Positions 8,893 through 17,083 of a DNA stretch of 64,000 bases are shown one piece after another. A program made the position numbers and the translations under genes. Where the stretch lies: assembly GCA_041913905.1 (NCBI GenBank), contig JAYSEK010000006.1, positions 62,001 to 126,000 of the forward strand, in the 5' to 3' direction. Position 1 is the first letter of the stretch. Each line of letters begins with the position of its first letter. Below the pieces are notes generated by a model. That model saw only the letters and a list, made by a program, of their open reading frames with translations. It did no database searches and had not been told where the DNA came from. Source of the DNA: Roseateles_B sp041913905 (GTDB lineage Bacteria; Pseudomonadota; Gammaproteobacteria; Burkholderiales; Burkholderiaceae_C).

Positions 8893-9744
8893 TCACATGC
8901 CCTTGAAGAGGTGGGTGTAGCTGCGGCTCACCTCGAGCTTTTCCGTCAGGCCCTTGACGGCCACCAGCTGGCGGCCGCGGAAGTCGCGGCTGATGCCGGC
9001 GATGGCCTTGACGTTGACCAGCGTGGAACGGTGGATCTGCCAGAACAGCTGCGGGTCCAGCTCGTCCACCAGTTCCTTGATGGGCTTGCGGATCAGCGCC
9101 TCGATGCTGGCGGTCTGCACGCGCGTGTACTTCTCGTCGGAGATGAAGAAGAGCACGTCCTCGGCCGGGATCATCTGGATGGTCTGGCCCACGGTGGCCT
9201 GGATCCACTGCAGGTACTTGGGGGCGCCGCCAGGGTTCAGCTGGGCGGACAGCTTGTGCAGCAGCTGCTGCATGGGCTGGCCGGCGGGGCGTTCGGCGGG
9301 CGTCTCGCTGGCATCGCCGTCACTGCGCTGGGCCAGGCGCTTCTTGACCCGCGCCACGGTGATGGCCAGACGCTCGCGCTCGGCGGGCTTGAGCACGTAG
9401 TCGGCCACGCCCTGCTCGAAGGCCTCGACCGCATATTGGTCGTAGGCGGTGATGAAGACGATCTCCGGCACCAGCCAGCTGTCATCGTCGGGCAGCTGCA
9501 CGATCTGGCGGGCGGCATCGACGCCGGTGAGGCCGGGCATGCGGATGTCCAGGAAGACCAGGTCGGGCCGGTGCTCGCGGCACAGCTCCACGGCTTCCAG
9601 CCCGTTCTTGGCTTCGGCGACGATGTCCAGCTCGGGCCAGGCTTCCTGCAGCCGGCTGCGCAGCTGTTCGCGCATCAGGCGTTCGTCGTCGGCCAGCACG
9701 GCGCGGATGCGGCCGGGGGCGGTTTCTTGAAGGGTGTCGTTCAT
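8893..9744 (-). CDS. LytTR-family response regulator
   Basis: A 283-residue response regulator. The receiver domain (residues about 13-135) has the acidic pair ADDE near residue 19, the phosphoacceptor Asp66 (LVFLDIRMPG) and the conserved Lys in YVLKPAE. A linker leads to a C-terminal LytTR DNA-binding domain (about 185-283) with the typical FWQIHRSTLVN motif. The Met at 9744 was chosen because upstream codons in the same frame encode a cysteine/arginine-rich segment unlike any receiver domain. It is the last gene of an operon with the LytS-type kinase and a small membrane protein, and its cognate kinase is almost certainly the one at 10228-11760. Confidence 0.92.
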   Translation of the reverse strand: MNDTLQETAPGRIRAVLADDERLMREQLRSRLQEAWPELDIVAEAKNGLEAVELCREHRPDLVFLDIRMPGLTGVDAARQIVQLPDDDSWLVPEIVFITAYDQYAVEAFEQGVADYVLKPAERERLAITVARVKKRLAQRSDGDASETPAERPAGQPMQQLLHKLSAQLNPGGAPKYLQWIQATVGQTIQMIPAEDVLFFISDEKYTRVQTASIEALIRKPIKELVDELDPQLFWQIHRSTLVNVKAIAGISRDFRGRQLVAVKGLTEKLEVSRSYTHLFKGM

Positions 9745-9814
9745 GGCCGGGATGCTAAGCGCGCTGTGCTGCGGGTGGGCCTCCGGGTTGACCCGGAGAG
9801 CCACGGAGATCGAC

Positions 9815-10231
9815 TCAAATGCGGGGTTCGGGACGCGGTGCCGGCGCCGCGGGCGCCCGGGCCTTGGGCCGCCGCAGCAGCAGCCACAGCACCAGGACCA
9901 GAAGGAAGGCAGGCGAGAACAGCACCGCACCGAGTCCGCAGAACAGCAGCACCACGAAGCCGATGAAGCCGCCCACCAGCAGCAGGGGCAGGCCCACGGC
10001 GAAGACCAGCACGAGGGGCACGACGACGAAGATCATCAGCCCCGCGGCGCCGAGGCCCAGGATGCCGCCGATGACATCGCCGATGTCCGGGTCGGTCCAT
10101 TCGTCGCCGTTGATGGTGATGTGCACGCCGGGCTCGCTGAACACATGGTGCAGCAGGCTGCAGCCGCCCACCACGCTCAGCAGCACCACACCCAGGGTGA
10201 GGATGAGGAAGGCCTTGAAGAGGGTTTTCAT
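9815..10231 (-). CDS. Small multi-spanning membrane protein in a two-component operon
   Basis: A 138-residue protein of no family I recognise. The N-terminus has a hydrophobic stretch ending LSVVGGC at about residue 24, which could be a lipobox or a first membrane segment. A short polar, possibly periplasmic, region (residues about 30-50, rich in Asp) follows, then about 70 strongly hydrophobic residues forming two or three membrane helices, and a proline/alanine-rich tail. It has an AAGGAG ribosome binding site and overlaps the stop of the upstream histidine kinase by four bases, so the two are translationally coupled. Its place between kinase and regulator suggests it senses for, or modulates, that kinase; this is inference from position only. 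Confidence 0.75.
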   Translation of the reverse strand: MKTLFKAFLILTLGVVLLSVVGGCSLLHHVFSEPGVHITINGDEWTDPDIGDVIGGILGLGAAGLMIFVVVPLVLVFAVGLPLLLVGGFIGFVVLLFCGLGAVLFSPAFLLVLVLWLLLRRPKARAPAAPAPRPEPRI

Positions 10232-11760
10232 GCCGGGGCTCCTTGTTCGTCAGTGCGGCTGCGATAGGGCACGGTGATGGTCACCACGGTGCCTGAGGGT
10301 TGGTTGGCGGCGATGGTGACGCTGGCTTTGCCGCCGTAGAGCAGGGACAGTCGTTCGCGGATATTGGCCAGGCCCACGCCGGTGCCTGCGGTGGCGGCGC
10401 GTCCGAAGCCCAGGCCAGTGTCGGCCACGGTGATGGCGAGCTTGCCGTGCAGCACCTCGGCCCGGACCTTGAGGCTGCCGCCTTCGGCCTTGGGCTCCAG
10501 CCCGTGCTTGATCGCGTTCTCGACCAGGCTCTGGATCATCATGGGCGGGAACTCGGCCGAGAGCAGGCCGTCGGGCACGTCGATCTCGGTCTGCAGCCGG
10601 TCTTCCATGCGCACCTTGAGGATTTCCAGGTAGGGCCGGATCACGGCCAGCTCCCGGCCCAGATCCCGAACACCGGCGGCATTGGCCTCGCGCATGGTGG
10701 GCATGGAGGCGCGCAGCAGGGCGATCAGGTTGCGCTGCATCTGTGAGGCGCGCGGTGGGTCGGTCTCGATCAGGTGGTCGATGGAGGCCAGGGTGTTGAA
10801 GAGGAAATGCGGTTCGACCTGTGCCTGCATCGCTGCCATGCGGGCCTCGACGACCTGCCGCTTGAGCGACTCGGCCTCGGCGGTCTCGGTGGCCTGCGCC
10901 GCCTTGACTTCGGCCTGGATGCGGCCCTTGTAGGTCGCCTTGATCAGGGCCGAGGCCAGGACGAAGAGCACGGAGAAATCGATCAGGAACTCGCCCCAGT
11001 GGATCACCCGGACTCGCGAGTGCCAGCCGGCGCTGGTCTCTTCATGGAGCCTTTCCAGTTCGGCCTGGGCCCTGTCCAGCTCTTCCTGGAGCTGGCGGCG
11101 GGAGTCCTCGGCCTCATCACGGGCGGCGCGCGCCTCCTCCAACTGCTGGCGGGCCTGGTCGCTGGATTCGCGCAAGGCTTCCTCGACTTTGCTGCGCAGC
11201 TCGTCCTCGCTCACTTCGAGCTTGCCAGCCTTGTCCGACTTATCCGACTTATCCGACTTGTCCGCCTTGTCCCCCGGCAGGCGCAGCACCAGGTTGGGCA
11301 GCTTGACATGAACCCCGTCCTCCACGGCCCGCTCAGCCGAGGCGGGTGCGCTGGCGGCCTTGGGGCGCTGCTCGATGCGGATGCCGTGCTTGTCGATCGC
11401 AACGTCCAGGTGCACGCCGTCCTCGCCCTTGCCCAGCTTCTCGGCGATCTTGCGGGCGGACTCCTCCAGCGTGTCCTCGTCCTTGCGGGTGATCTTGGGC
11501 GTGGACGGCTTGGGTGCCTGTCGCGCCTTGGGAGCGGGCCGGCTTGGCGGCGAGCCCTCGTACTGCTCGGTGATGCGCCAGGTGAAGGGCGGCATGTTGC
11601 TGAGGATGTTGGCGCCGATGATCAGGAAGATGGACAGCAGGATGAAGCGCCGCCAGCTGATGCTCACCAACCAGCTGGCATAGACATGGAAGCCGCGCAC
11701 GCAGGCCGCGGCAAAGCGTTGCCAGCGGGCGTACCAGGTGGGGGAGGGGTGGGCGTTCAT
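10228..11760 (-). CDS. LytS-type sensor histidine kinase
   Basis: A 510-residue membrane histidine kinase of the His_kinase (LytS/YehU) class. A first membrane helix lies at about residues 36-56 and a second near residue 265. Between them is an extracytoplasmic part rich in Lys, Asp and Glu with a coiled-coil-like stretch (LEEARAARDEAEDSRRQLQE). The phosphorylated His lies in AQVEPHFLFNTLASID, followed by an ATPase domain with the N-box SLVENAIKHGLEP and a G-box around ADTGLGFG. The Met at 11760 was chosen over an upstream one because the extra N-terminal residues look non-coding. A 9-bp tandem repeat encodes a Lys-Ser-Asp run. It heads the operon with the small membrane protein and the LytTR regulator. 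Confidence 0.9.
   Translation of the reverse strand: MNAHPSPTWYARWQRFAAACVRGFHVYASWLVSISWRRFILLSIFLIIGANILSNMPPFTWRITEQYEGSPPSRPAPKARQAPKPSTPKITRKDEDTLEESARKIAEKLGKGEDGVHLDVAIDKHGIRIEQRPKAASAPASAERAVEDGVHVKLPNLVLRLPGDKADKSDKSDKSDKAGKLEVSEDELRSKVEEALRESSDQARQQLEEARAARDEAEDSRRQLQEELDRAQAELERLHEETSAGWHSRVRVIHWGEFLIDFSVLFVLASALIKATYKGRIQAEVKAAQATETAEAESLKRQVVEARMAAMQAQVEPHFLFNTLASIDHLIETDPPRASQMQRNLIALLRASMPTMREANAAGVRDLGRELAVIRPYLEILKVRMEDRLQTEIDVPDGLLSAEFPPMMIQSLVENAIKHGLEPKAEGGSLKVRAEVLHGKLAITVADTGLGFGRAATAGTGVGLANIRERLSLLYGGKASVTIAANQPSGTVVTITVPYRSRTDEQGAPA
11231..11266. repeat. Four tandem 9-bp units inside the histidine kinase gene
   Basis: Units TTGTCCGAC, TTATCCGAC, TTATCCGAC and TTGTCCGCC follow one another and encode a Lys-Ser-Asp style run in the sensor region of the kinase. 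As 9 is a multiple of three, gain or loss of a unit would change the length of the linker without breaking the frame. Confidence 0.85.
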
Positions 11761-12032
11761 GCGGGGACCTGCTTTTGCTGTTGAGGCGGACTGTACGCAA
11801 GCCGCCCCGGGCGACCCAGCGAGAGGCGACAGGCTGCACGGACCTGGGCCCGATCTGCATGGCGCCCGGATGGGCGTTTCGGTCTGCTGCGACCTGCTGC
11901 GGCCCGGGCCTGGATGGTCTGTGAAGCAGTTCACAGGCGCCCGGGCCGCCAGGACGAGCGTCATCGGCCCATCACATGGCCTGCCTACCGTGCCGGCACG
12001 GACCGCTGCACGAGAGGTCCGCTTCGGATGGG

Positions 12033-13883
12033 ATGGATGCAATGAAGTACTGGCAAAGCCTGAGGACGCGCTTGGTGATGGCTGCGCTGCTGTGTCTGGT
12101 GATGGGTGCCCTGCCTCTGCTGCGGGCCGGCCGCGAGGCGGCCGATGCGCTGCAGCGGGCCGAGCGGCAGTCGCTGGCCCTGCGGCTCAACAAAGGGTGG
12201 TGGACGGTGATGGAGCTGGCTCAGCAGGCGCGCCAGCAGGCCCTGCAGCCTGACAGCGGCTCGATGCAGGCGCCCGCGGCGCCCCTGGTGCAGGCCTTGC
12301 AGCGTCAGCAGGCCGCGCTGGCGGCGGCGCCCGCTTTTGCCGATCTGGCGCCGGGCGCGGCGACCCTGACCCGGCAATGGGGCGAGGCGGGCCCGGCGGC
12401 GAATGCTCCCACGCAGCCGGCCCGCCTGCAGGCCTTCGACACCTGGCTGCAGGCTTTGCAGCAGGAAGTCGACCGTCTGCACGCGCAGGCCGGCCTGTGG
12501 CAGGAGGACGACCCTGCCGTGCATTTCGGCGCCCTGGCCGCATTGCAGGAAGCGCCGCGCGCCGTCGAAGCGCTGAGCCAGCTGCGCGACCTCAGCCGTG
12601 CCGCGCTGGTCGACGACCTGGGCGCCATGGCGGCGGCCCAGACCCGCTACACCGTGCATGGCGAGGCCATGGAGGCGCTGCTCTTGCGCTTGCCCCAAGG
12701 CGCCAGCCTGGTCCAGGCCCTGCACCAGCAGCGGCAGGGCCTGCTCGCCACGCTGCAGCAGGCCGCCGCCGACCCTTCCTTTCCGCTGGATCAGCTGGTG
12801 AGCCAGCTGGAGGCCGCAAGGGCTCAGCAACTGAGCCTGAGCCAGCGCCTGCTGGACCAGGTGCAGGCCAGCCTGCAGCGCCAGGAGGTCGAACGGCGTG
12901 AGGCGCGCTGGCAGCAGCTGGCCCTGACTCTCGCCCTGTTGGGCGCGGCCGTCGCCCTGATGGCCTGGACCCTGCGCAGCGTGCTGCAGGGCCTGGACGA
13001 GGCGGTGGGGGTGGCGCGGCGCATTGCCGAGGGCGACCTGTCGGTGCGGGTGCCGCTGGAGCGGCCGTTGGAGCTGGCGCGGCTGCTGGCCGGCATCGAG
13101 GCCATGCGTCAACGCCTGCAGCAGATGGTGCAGGGCATGGGTCAGGTGGCGGCGCGCATCCAGGATGCCGCGACCGAGATCGCCCAAGGCAACGAGGATC
13201 TTGGGCAGCGCACAGAACAGGCTTCGTGCACCCTGCAGCAGACCAGCGCCTCGATGGAGACTCTGTCGGCCGCCGTCAGCGGCACCGCGGGCCTGGCCGT
13301 GCAAGCCAGCCAGATGGCGCACGCCGCCAGCGCCGTGGCGGCCCGGGGCGATGCCGCGGTGCAGGAGGTGATCGCCAACATGCAGGCCCTGCACCAGGTC
13401 TCGGGCCAGATCGGCAGCATCAGCGAGCTGATCGGCGGCATCGCCTTCCAGACCAATCTGCTGGCCTTGAATGCCGCGGTGGAGGCCGCACGGGCGGGCG
13501 AGCAGGGGCGGGGGTTCTCGGTCGTGGCGGCCGAAGTGCGGGCACTGGCCCAGCGCTGCTCCGGCGCGGCGGCGGAGATCCAGCAGCTCACGCGCAACTC
13601 GGTCGAACGCATGGGCAACGGCGCTGAGCTGGCGCGTGGCGCGGGCGGCATGATGCAGCAGATGCTGGCCAGCGCGCGCGAGGTCTGCGGCGTGGTGGCG
13701 CAGATCGAGGGCAAGTCCTCGCACCAGCGGCGGGACATCGGCGAGCTGACCCAGGCCGTGCAAGGCGTGGACCAGCTGACCCAGCAGAACGCGGTGCTGG
13801 TGGACCAATCCCGCGCCGCCGCGGCCGCCTTGCGCGAGCAGGCCGGCATGCTGGCGGGGCAGATTGGGCGGTTCAGGATTTGA
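12033..13883 (+). CDS. Methyl-accepting chemotaxis protein
   Basis: A 616-residue chemoreceptor. A first membrane helix lies at about residues 12-28, a large helical periplasmic sensor domain at about 30-290, a second helix at about 294-313 (LALTLALLGAAVALMAWTL), then a HAMP linker and the cytoplasmic signalling domain. The hairpin tip that binds CheA and CheW is intact (AFQTNLLALNAAVEAARAGE, near residue 470). No C-terminal pentapeptide for CheR/CheB docking is seen. ATG 12033 was chosen because the upstream in-frame Met adds a Cys/His/Arg-rich segment unlike a receptor start; the Met three codons later is also possible. No other chemotaxis genes are nearby. Confidence 0.92.
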   Translation: MDAMKYWQSLRTRLVMAALLCLVMGALPLLRAGREAADALQRAERQSLALRLNKGWWTVMELAQQARQQALQPDSGSMQAPAAPLVQALQRQQAALAAAPAFADLAPGAATLTRQWGEAGPAANAPTQPARLQAFDTWLQALQQEVDRLHAQAGLWQEDDPAVHFGALAALQEAPRAVEALSQLRDLSRAALVDDLGAMAAAQTRYTVHGEAMEALLLRLPQGASLVQALHQQRQGLLATLQQAAADPSFPLDQLVSQLEAARAQQLSLSQRLLDQVQASLQRQEVERREARWQQLALTLALLGAAVALMAWTLRSVLQGLDEAVGVARRIAEGDLSVRVPLERPLELARLLAGIEAMRQRLQQMVQGMGQVAARIQDAATEIAQGNEDLGQRTEQASCTLQQTSASMETLSAAVSGTAGLAVQASQMAHAASAVAARGDAAVQEVIANMQALHQVSGQIGSISELIGGIAFQTNLLALNAAVEAARAGEQGRGFSVVAAEVRALAQRCSGAAAEIQQLTRNSVERMGNGAELARGAGGMMQQMLASAREVCGVVAQIEGKSSHQRRDIGELTQAVQGVDQLTQQNAVLVDQSRAAAAALREQAGMLAGQIGRFRI

Positions 13884-13949
13884 GGAGTGCCCCTCGCCCA
13901 GGCTCGCCCCGCTGGACGCGGGCGAGTCTGGTCGGTCCCCCGAGGGGAC

Positions 13950-13984
13950 GGCATTGCCTGCGGCATCGAGCCGCAGGCAATGCC
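13950..13984. repeat. REP-like palindrome, copy 1 (perfect)
   Basis: Perfect 15-bp inverted repeat (GGCATTGCCTGCGGC / GCCGCAGGCAATGCC) around the 5-base loop ATCGA. Conserved flanks continue for about 60 bases and match copy 2 closely, ending in a second GC-rich hairpin-like motif (GGGGCTGGCGCCCC-type). Confidence 0.85.
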
Positions 13985-14053
13985 GGGCGGGCCGGCGTGG
14001 GGCGGCCCAGCGCTCGGCCCTGGGGGCTGGCGCCCCTTGCCCCCTGGCTTGGT

Positions 14054-14088
14054 GGCATTGCTTACGGCATCGAGCCGCAGGCAATGCC
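14054..14088. repeat. REP-like palindrome, copy 2
   Basis: Same element as at 13950 with the same ATCGA loop and an identical right arm. The left arm has two substitutions (CTTACGGC in place of CCTGCGGC). The flanking sequence (GGCGGGC, then CTCGGCCCTGG, then GGCTGGCGCCC) follows in the same order and spacing as in copy 1. Confidence 0.8.
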
Positions 14089-14657
14089 TGGCGGGCAGGC
14101 TTGGTGCTGCTCGGCACTCGGCCCTGGAGGCTGGCGCCCTTTGCCCGCAGGACATACCGCTTCGCCGGCTCCGGGCACAGGTCTTCTGACCAGGGCCCGT
14201 CATGCACGTCGGACTGCCCGGACTTCAACGGCCCAGGCGCCGCCTGTGCTGCGCTTCGAATAGTTCCAAGAATCGCAGCCATCGCGTTCGTGTGCCCCGC
14301 TTCATGCACGGCCCAATGGCTCAAGAGCGCTAGGCCATTTGTACGGTGGTGCTGCTCAGTCGTTGCTTCAGTGACCCATCGCAGAAAGTCATTGGCCTGT
14401 GCAAGCACATCTTGACCGACTCCGGCGTCACACCTCGTCTGCTGCCCGCGCAAAGCAGCAGCACCCTCGGGCGAGCCTCGCCCGCACGGCCGCTGCGCCA
14501 ACAAAACCTGTCAAATCTTGCAGAAGTGCCCGCAAGTCATGGCCACTAGACTGCGCCCCGTTACACAGCTCGTGGAGGCTGCCGACTTGGCAGAACGAGC
14601 ACATCGACCGTCAACAAAAGCCTTTGGTCCGATGGGGTAGAGATTTGGGAGGACTCC

Positions 14658-15158
14658 ATGATTTCACATCGGATACTGGCCGCGATCATCCTGACGCTGG
14701 GCCTGACTGCACAGACACGTGCACAGACACGTGCACAGACAGCAGCCGGCACGCTCAGCCTGTCAAAGCCGGTCGCAAGCAAGCCGGGCAGCGGGCTGAG
14801 CGCCTCCGTGGCTTCCAGCGGATGGGACTGCAAGATCGACGACGACGTGGTTTCGTGCACAGGCACGAGTGGTGGAAGTGCCGGCGGCGGTTATGGAGGA
14901 GGCGGAGGCAGCAGTCGCGGCAGCAACCCCGGGGAGGGAGGGCGCTTCCCGCCAGGCAAAGGCGGCGGCGGAAGCACTGGGTCCGGGGATGATGCCAAAG
15001 AAAAGGCGAAGGAACGGGGCCGCGATTCTCGAGTTGGGCACGGTTTTCGGAATCGATTGCATCACGCTCGCCAGCGATATCAGAAACACCACGGTCAAGC
15101 GTTTAAGAAACACTCGCGACGCATGCTTGGCCAAAGCGGACCAGGGCTGAAATGCTGA
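14658..15158 (+). CDS. Exported glycine-rich protein of unknown function, probably frameshifted near 15030
   Basis: The start is supported by a GGAGG site and a signal peptide (MISHRILAAIILTLGL..., then a repeated RAQT). A Cys-containing segment (GWDCKIDDDVVSCTGT) and a Gly/Ser-rich stretch follow. As written the frame runs to 15158, giving 166 residues. From about base 15030, however, the frame one base ahead looks like the true one: it reads LELGTVFGIDCITLASDI and so on, its codons end in G or C far more often than those of the written frame (rough count 70% against 50%), and it stops at 15150, just before the ATG of the next gene. A one-base indel, natural or from sequencing, is the simplest explanation. 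No family was recognised. Confidence 0.6.
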   Translation: MISHRILAAIILTLGLTAQTRAQTRAQTAAGTLSLSKPVASKPGSGLSASVASSGWDCKIDDDVVSCTGTSGGSAGGGYGGGGGSSRGSNPGEGGRFPPGKGGGGSTGSGDDAKEKAKERGRDSRVGHGFRNRLHHARQRYQKHHGQAFKKHSRRMLGQSGPGLKC

Positions 15159-16129
15159 ACCGCACATGGAGCCGCGTGGCACTCTTGATGGGTGCCCTAC
15201 TTGGACTTGCGGCCTGGCAGCTGACGAAGAGCCCGGCATCCAGTTCTGAGCAAGCAAAGGCACTGACACACCCAAACCGCGTGGAAGTGCCTGAGCATTC
15301 AAGTGCCAGAGGCGTAGAGGCCACGCCTCTGCCGCAGACAGCGATCGCGTCTACAGTGCCTGCTACGGTCCCAGTCCCTGTTCAACGCAACTACGGAACA
15401 CTCAGCCGCGAGTTCCCCGGTGGTCTCCAAACTGAAGCACAACTTGCCCTGCGAGCCGGCAACGCCAAGCGCTCTCTTGAGGTAGCCAAGGAGCTGGGCA
15501 AATGCCTGCACTTCCAGCAGACGCGGGAGGAGTTTGAACGGCTCGGCCTACAGCGCAAGCTGGCCCAGTTGTTTCCAACGCAGGATCCTGGCGAGCGGGC
15601 GCGACTCGACGCTTTCTGCCAAACAGCCGGACCGAATGGACAAGCGTGGATGGAACAGTTGCTGCTCCTCGCAGCCAGCCAGGGCCTACCGGAAGCCGTC
15701 TACTGGGCCCATGAGGACAAGATGGATCCCACGGGGGCGTCCAGTCGCTTGATTGGCCGGTGGGCGCTCCAGGGCCATGACCTGCTGGCCCTCGGCAAAG
15801 TGATGCTCGATGCCACGCCCGACGTCTTTGGCCTGAGCCAGGAAGACCTGAATGTGGTGCGCAAGGCCAGCGCCTTGCTGCTTGAAACGCCCGAATTTGC
15901 GGCCCGCTTTGGATTCCAGAAAACACTCGAGAATGCGCAAGAGAAGGCCACCTATCGACGTGCCGGCGTGAGTAGCTGGCGGGCTTACGAAGCGCTACCC
16001 GCGGGCAAGCCTCCACTCGTCAAGTTTGCGGAGCTTTCCCTGTCACCGGCCGACGAGCGGCGAGTCCAGGACATCGTCAACGCAATGGTCGCCGCCCGAC
16101 GTCGCCTACTGGCAGGGGCGGGCGGGTAG
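15152..16129 (+). CDS. Hypothetical membrane-anchored protein
   Basis: A 325-residue protein with one N-terminal membrane helix or signal anchor (residues about 8-25), a Ser/Pro/Thr-rich linker to about residue 75, and a helical extracytoplasmic domain with no motif I recognise. Two cysteines (about residues 118 and 154) could form a disulphide. The ATG lies two bases after the TGA of the shifted frame of the preceding gene, so the two are probably translated together and may work together at the cell surface. The local base composition is lower in GC than the window average. Confidence 0.65.
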   Translation: MLNRTWSRVALLMGALLGLAAWQLTKSPASSSEQAKALTHPNRVEVPEHSSARGVEATPLPQTAIASTVPATVPVPVQRNYGTLSREFPGGLQTEAQLALRAGNAKRSLEVAKELGKCLHFQQTREEFERLGLQRKLAQLFPTQDPGERARLDAFCQTAGPNGQAWMEQLLLLAASQGLPEAVYWAHEDKMDPTGASSRLIGRWALQGHDLLALGKVMLDATPDVFGLSQEDLNVVRKASALLLETPEFAARFGFQKTLENAQEKATYRRAGVSSWRAYEALPAGKPPLVKFAELSLSPADERRVQDIVNAMVAARRRLLAGAGG

Positions 16130-16457
16130 AGCACTGGCTGGGCGGCCGGGATCCCGACCTGACTCTCTTCTAGCTAGGGGCAATGACATGTGCCACTGGT
16201 GATGTGCCGGCGCGTGGTGTAAGTTCGCAGCCCCGGCGAGGCTGAGGCCCTCCTGCGCCATGCAATTTGGGGGGCTGGGGAATCAATCCGTCCCCCTCCA
16301 AATCGGCGGCAGGATTTGGCTGATTTTCCCCCGCCGATGACGGAGGTTGAACCACCTTCAACGCACAGCCCCAGAACAGTGCCTGGGGCATCGAGCCGCA
16401 AGCAATGCCAGGCGGACGGCATGGGGCTGGCGCCCCATGCCCTAGGGCGTGACTCGC
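16130..16457. other. Intergenic stretch with a third REP-like element and hairpins
   Basis: Contains an 8-bp inverted repeat ATCGGCGG (16302-16309) / CCGCCGAT (16331-16338), the third REP-like element, and a perfect 10-bp hairpin GGCATGGGGC / GCCCCATGCC at 16418-16441. The last lies 17 bases beyond the yceI stop codon and could serve as a transcript-end structure, although no T-run follows. No gene was seen. Confidence 0.6.
16375..16409. repeat. REP-like palindrome, copy 3 (degenerate left arm)
   Basis: The right arm GCCGCAAGCAATGCC differs by one base from copies 1 and 2, and the ATCGA loop is kept. The left arm is only partly conserved. The following GGCGGAC and GGGGCTGGCGCCCC motifs are present but closer than in the other copies, as if about 25 bases had been lost. 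Confidence 0.65.
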
Positions 16458-17027
16458 TTACTGGCGCACGGCCTCGACCTGGATGATCAGCTTGACTTCC
16501 TTGGGGAAGCCCCAGGCCAGGCCGTAGTCGATGCCCCATTGGGTGCGGTCGATGGTGGCCTCGAAGTCGCCGCCGCAGACCTCGCGCTTGAGCATGGGGT
16601 GCTGGTAGCAGTTGAAATGGCGGGCGGCGAGGGTCACCGGCGCGGTCTTGTCCTTCAGGGTCAGCTGGCCGCTGACGGCGCTGACCTTGTCGCCGTCGAA
16701 GCTGAACTTGTCGCCGACGAACTTGGCCTGGGGCCATTTGGCGCTGTTGAAGAAGTCCTCGCCCTGGAGGTGCTTGTTCATGCCGTCCACGCCCGTGTTG
16801 ACCGAGCCGATGTCGAAGCTGATCTGCACCTTGCCGGTCTTGGCAGCGCGGTCAAGCTCCACGGTGCCTTCCTTCTTGTCGAAGCGCCCGCGGTTGGTCG
16901 AGGTGCCGAAGTGCTGGATCTCGTAGGTCACGAAAGTGTGGCCGGGCTCGACCTGGTACTTGGCGGTGTCGGCCTGGGCCAGCACGCTGGCCGCCAGCAG
17001 GGCGGAGGCAATCAGGGTCTTCTTCAT
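16458..17027 (-). CDS. YceI family periplasmic protein
   Basis: A 189-residue exported protein of the YceI family, a lipocalin-like barrel that binds isoprenoid quinones or similar lipids. The signal peptide is at residues 1-20 (MKKTLIASALLAASVLAQA). The mature part shows the family pattern: YQVEPGHTFVTYEIQHFG at the start, then GKVQISFDIGSVNTGVDGMN, the DFFNSAKWPQAKF motif, and GQLTLKDKTAPVTL. An AGGAA site precedes the ATG at 17027; the much longer open frame upstream is a shadow of neighbouring genes. It is last in a three-gene unit behind a second YceI protein and cytochrome b561, a frequent combination. Confidence 0.93.
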   Translation of the reverse strand: MKKTLIASALLAASVLAQADTAKYQVEPGHTFVTYEIQHFGTSTNRGRFDKKEGTVELDRAAKTGKVQISFDIGSVNTGVDGMNKHLQGEDFFNSAKWPQAKFVGDKFSFDGDKVSAVSGQLTLKDKTAPVTLAARHFNCYQHPMLKREVCGGDFEATIDRTQWGIDYGLAWGFPKEVKLIIQVEAVRQ

Positions 17028-17083
17028 GGGGTTCCTGTGGTTGGGGTCGAAAAGGGTGGGAAGGACCGGCATGGGCGCGCCGC

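Larger units (their letters stand above)
13884..14657. other. 774-base stretch without a convincing gene; holds two REP-like repeats
   Basis: The first third holds two copies of a repeat unit about 104 bases apart, each with a 35-base palindrome followed about 40 bases later by a GGCTGGCGCC motif. The rest (about 14160-14640) has lower GC and no open frame with native codon use on either strand. The only clear signal there is a GGAGG ribosome binding site at about 14649 for the next gene. Confidence 0.6.

Noticed and set aside
14200..14504. Minus-strand frame that reads somewhat like a protein (WVTEATTEQ, HWAVHEAGH)
   Set aside because: It never stops and runs on through the REP repeats and the chemoreceptor gene in antisense, its codon use is not native, and no start signal was found.
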